NCBI GenBank assembly: GCA_024036415.1
Contig: JAMWET010003105.1
Location: forward strand, 186,001 to 250,000
DNA from: Prochilodus magdalenae
Lineage: Eukaryota; Chordata; Actinopteri; Characiformes; Prochilodontidae
DNA: 64,000 nt
Direction of reading: 5' to 3'
In this document: in pieces, positions 61,263 through 64,000 of the stretch
Numbering within the stretch: position 1 is the first letter of the stretch
How the letters are laid out: each line of letters opens with the position of its first letter
The notes under the pieces: generated by a model
The model's database searches: none
Told to the model about the DNA's origin: nothing
Seen by the model: only the letters and a program-made list of their open reading frames with translations
Position numbers and translations under genes: made by a program

Positions 61263-64000
61263 GACTGGGTTATATAGAGCAAAGACATGTTCTTCAAGCA
61301 GTTTAACCCCTTATCCATGAGAAGTCGCATTTATCACTTGTGGTAACAGAAGCTTGGTAGCGTGAGTAGGAGGTTACATCATGAGTTTAACTGAGAAATG
61401 ACTGTTTTGTGTACTATTTTGTTTTGCAAAAGACGAAAGGAAAACAGATCCTTTATATCTAGGCCATGTTTTTGTCATTTCTTAACATTAACAAATGGGA
61501 GAAAGTCAGAAGTGCAAATTTGTATGAATGAAATGAATAAATAAATATGTAAATACATATTTACATTTGAATGGTATTATTAGCAAGACATCAGTACTAA
61601 TGCTCAACATCTAAGGATTCAGTTGCAGATTTATTTTATGTATGTCTGTTATTAGACTTATAAAGATTGCTATTACCATTATAAATAATTCAGTAATAAA
61701 CTATAAGTCATCCACAATATTTAAATAAAGAAAACTGAGGACTATGAACATGTTGTCGCACAGCTTACTAATGACAGTGAGAGCTGGGATGCAGGGGGAG
61801 TGATGGAGTGAGGTGCTGATTGGTGCTGGTGTTTAAACAATGCAGCCGCAGTAGATCGCATAATTAATAGAATGCCCATTTTTCACAAATCACTGTCGCA
61901 CCTCTACAGCGCACATTGTTGGATATGACGATTTCACAATGCATTGTTACACCCCAACTGTAAATCGTTCATTAGCTGCTACTACTTATACAGTGACTAC
62001 TATAAAACCAATATGTAGGTGATGTAGTTGTAAAAGTGAGGAGCTTAGAGTTTAAAGAGTTAAGTAAACCGAATTAATCCATTTGGTCAAATCTGCCGTT
62101 CCAGAAAGCAGCACTGCTACATTTGTATGCCATTTGGCGGCTGAAGGCATTTTGATGTCACGTAACCCTGACCTGGTATGTTTGACCTTGCTGCTGGCGA
62201 TCAGTAATGTGCAGATGCACCTCTCCTCACGTCATCGCCACAGAGAGAGGGCCGAGGACAGACCGTAATTACAGCCAACATATGCAGCTGATTGAGTGAA
62301 AAGGCTTAATGGACCCATTGAGATGACCATTCAAGCCTGACAAATTTCTCTTTCTGAGAAGAGCTCTTTTTTTCATATTCACACACTCTGCTGTGCTGGC
62401 AGAGCCTTTGTGCTGGTAATCAAACATCCTGCACATTGCGGATCATGTAGTCAAAGAAACAAAAAGACTGTTCATGTGAAGTGTGTATATTGTTATAGGT
62501 ATATGAAAACCCTGCCACTGTATTTTTACACCAATTTAGAGGAAGACACAGCAAGCAGAAATCATAATTATGAATGGAGCCAAAGAAATTACCCACAATT
62601 ATTCCAAAAAATGTCTGGTTACCTTAACTTACATTAAACGTAAACTAGGTTTTTCCTTCTCCTGTAAAGGCAGCAATTCAGAGATATGAGGGTTTGTTAC
62701 AACAGTAGCCACTTACAAATAGAAAAGCCTATATAGTTTGTACTGACTAGGTTATGCATTTCTGAGGCCTATTCTTAATGTTTGTTTTTAATTTTTCTCT
62801 AACATGTCACACCTTAACCTCATCTGGAAAGCTGCAATCATGAAATTTGACATGTTCGTACCCAACCCTATAGTGAGGGTAATAAAGAGGGACTTTATAT
62901 TAGTTATTGCTGGATCTATGCTACATACTGTACTATCAAATTAAATAAAAAATATTTTACATTAAGAATGTACAGTGTTTTCCAGAGTAAAGGAGACCCA
63001 ATATGTTCATTTTCAATATTAATGATTTCATGTTTGGGGCTTACTAGAATAGCTTTGTTTTATGCTGAAGTTTCCAAAACACTATGCTTTTCTCATACTG
63101 CACAGCGGTATTCCCCCGCTATATCGCACTGCCAGAGCACCTGTGTCTTTAAGCCCTGCCTCCTGATGAGACCAGTGTGCCCCGATTGGTCAAATCACAC
63201 ACTAATTTCTGATTGATCATGCGAGTAGAACAAACTGATCCCTGATAGACCTGATCCCCCTTTACAAGCTACCCTGGAGCAGGACATTTCAGAGTAGCAC
63301 GTTTTACCATTTAAGCTCTCTGTGTCAGGGCTTGTGTTACAAGATGACATCACATTGTAACAAAGACAAAAGCTGGAATTCTAATAAGGTGTTTAAGGCA
63401 GCTGAGAAAAGTGGTTTCTCTGGGAAAGAGTTTCTCCCTCTGGCATGTACTTTGGGCTCCATAACTTTGCAGACTGTTTACATGCACAAAAAGCTACATG
63501 GCACACTATAGGAATGAGAAATAACAGGCATAACAGGTTTCTTTATTTGCTTATATTTTAGTCATAGCTGGGTTACTCGATTATGTACCAAATAGCCTGA
63601 ACACGTGCATGGTGTTTTTCTGATTAAACAAATGAGACTTCTATAATCTATTGCTTGTTTCTGCAGTGCGGCTTTACAGTGAAATAAACAGCTGTACTCT
63701 TACATCATACAAAGTACAGATTTCTTTGGTTCCAACAAGCATCATCTGTCCTAAAGGACACTTTGATCCAAACTGGCAAATGTAACCTGTGCAAAGAATG
63801 TTGTCTACTGTAGTAGGCATTGATGAACATTTATCCAGGGCATTGTCAGTTGGCATGACATGCTAATGTAGGTGTAATGTAGCCCAATGTACAGTGTCCT
63901 ACAGTACACAGTAAAGTGTTACCAAATTTTTGAAAAATATGCAAAGGTATGCATATTTAATTTGTAAATCTAAAATGTAAATGCTTACAAAACAATACAG

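Larger units (their letters stand above)
54458..64000 (-). other. mamld1: mamld1 large intron, running off the window
   Basis: At least 9.5 kb. It contains (GA)n next to the splice acceptor (54458-54502), the 41-bp minisatellite (55380-56447) and a MITE (60875-61262). No exon-like minus-strand frame was found; the largest ORF (57993-58478) looks like chance. The rest shows nothing recognisable. Confidence 0.7.

Overview
This window is nuclear DNA of a teleost fish. Three intron-rich vertebrate genes lie head to tail on the minus strand. Their exons were read by translating short ORFs and joining them at GT-AG (rarely GC-AG) boundaries. The many dinucleotide repeats, hAT- and Tc1-type DNA transposon relics and LINE remnants are typical of teleosts. 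Several short repeats resemble ones I associate with otophysan fishes (characins, catfishes and relatives), but that is recognition from memory, not a search.

Layout, right to left (direction of transcription): (1) the last three coding exons of mamld1 (mastermind-like domain containing 1), 54457 to 52696; its upstream exons lie beyond 64000. (2) A complete mtm1 gene (myotubularin): CpG-rich promoter near 47000, non-coding exon 1 ending at 46915, ATG at 44529, stop at 25721; 601 residues deduced from 14 coding exons. (3) A complete mtmr1 gene (myotubularin-related 1): ATG at 20925, stop at 1931; 655 residues from 15 coding exons, plus one likely alternative cassette exon at 12894-12956. (4) At the extreme left, a plus-strand poly(A) signal at 232-237 faces the mtmr1 poly(A) signal at 293-298. 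This suggests a convergent neighbour; in mammals that neighbour is CD99L2, but no CD99L2 coding sequence is visible here.

The order mamld1 - mtm1 - mtmr1 is that of human Xq28. mtm1 and mtmr1 are an ancient tandem duplicate pair: from exon 3 onward every intron sits at the same place and in the same phase. Both encode active-type PI(3)P / PI(3,5)P2 3-phosphatases with an intact Cys-Ser-Asp-Gly-Trp-Asp-Arg loop, a PH-GRAM domain and a C-terminal coiled coil. They work on endosomal membranes. mamld1 encodes a nuclear Notch-related co-activator and shares only synteny with them.

The rest is introns and intergenic DNA holding transposon relics, microsatellites, a 41-bp minisatellite with a palindromic core, a large AT-rich foldback and a degenerate repeat field upstream of mtm1. 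I found no RNA gene, CRISPR array or new multigene system. The most unusual points concern splicing: a 442-bp GA tract that leaves no adenosine for a branch point within about 445 nt of an mtmr1 3' splice site, a GC-AG intron in mtmr1, and an apparent cassette exon that also uses a GC donor.
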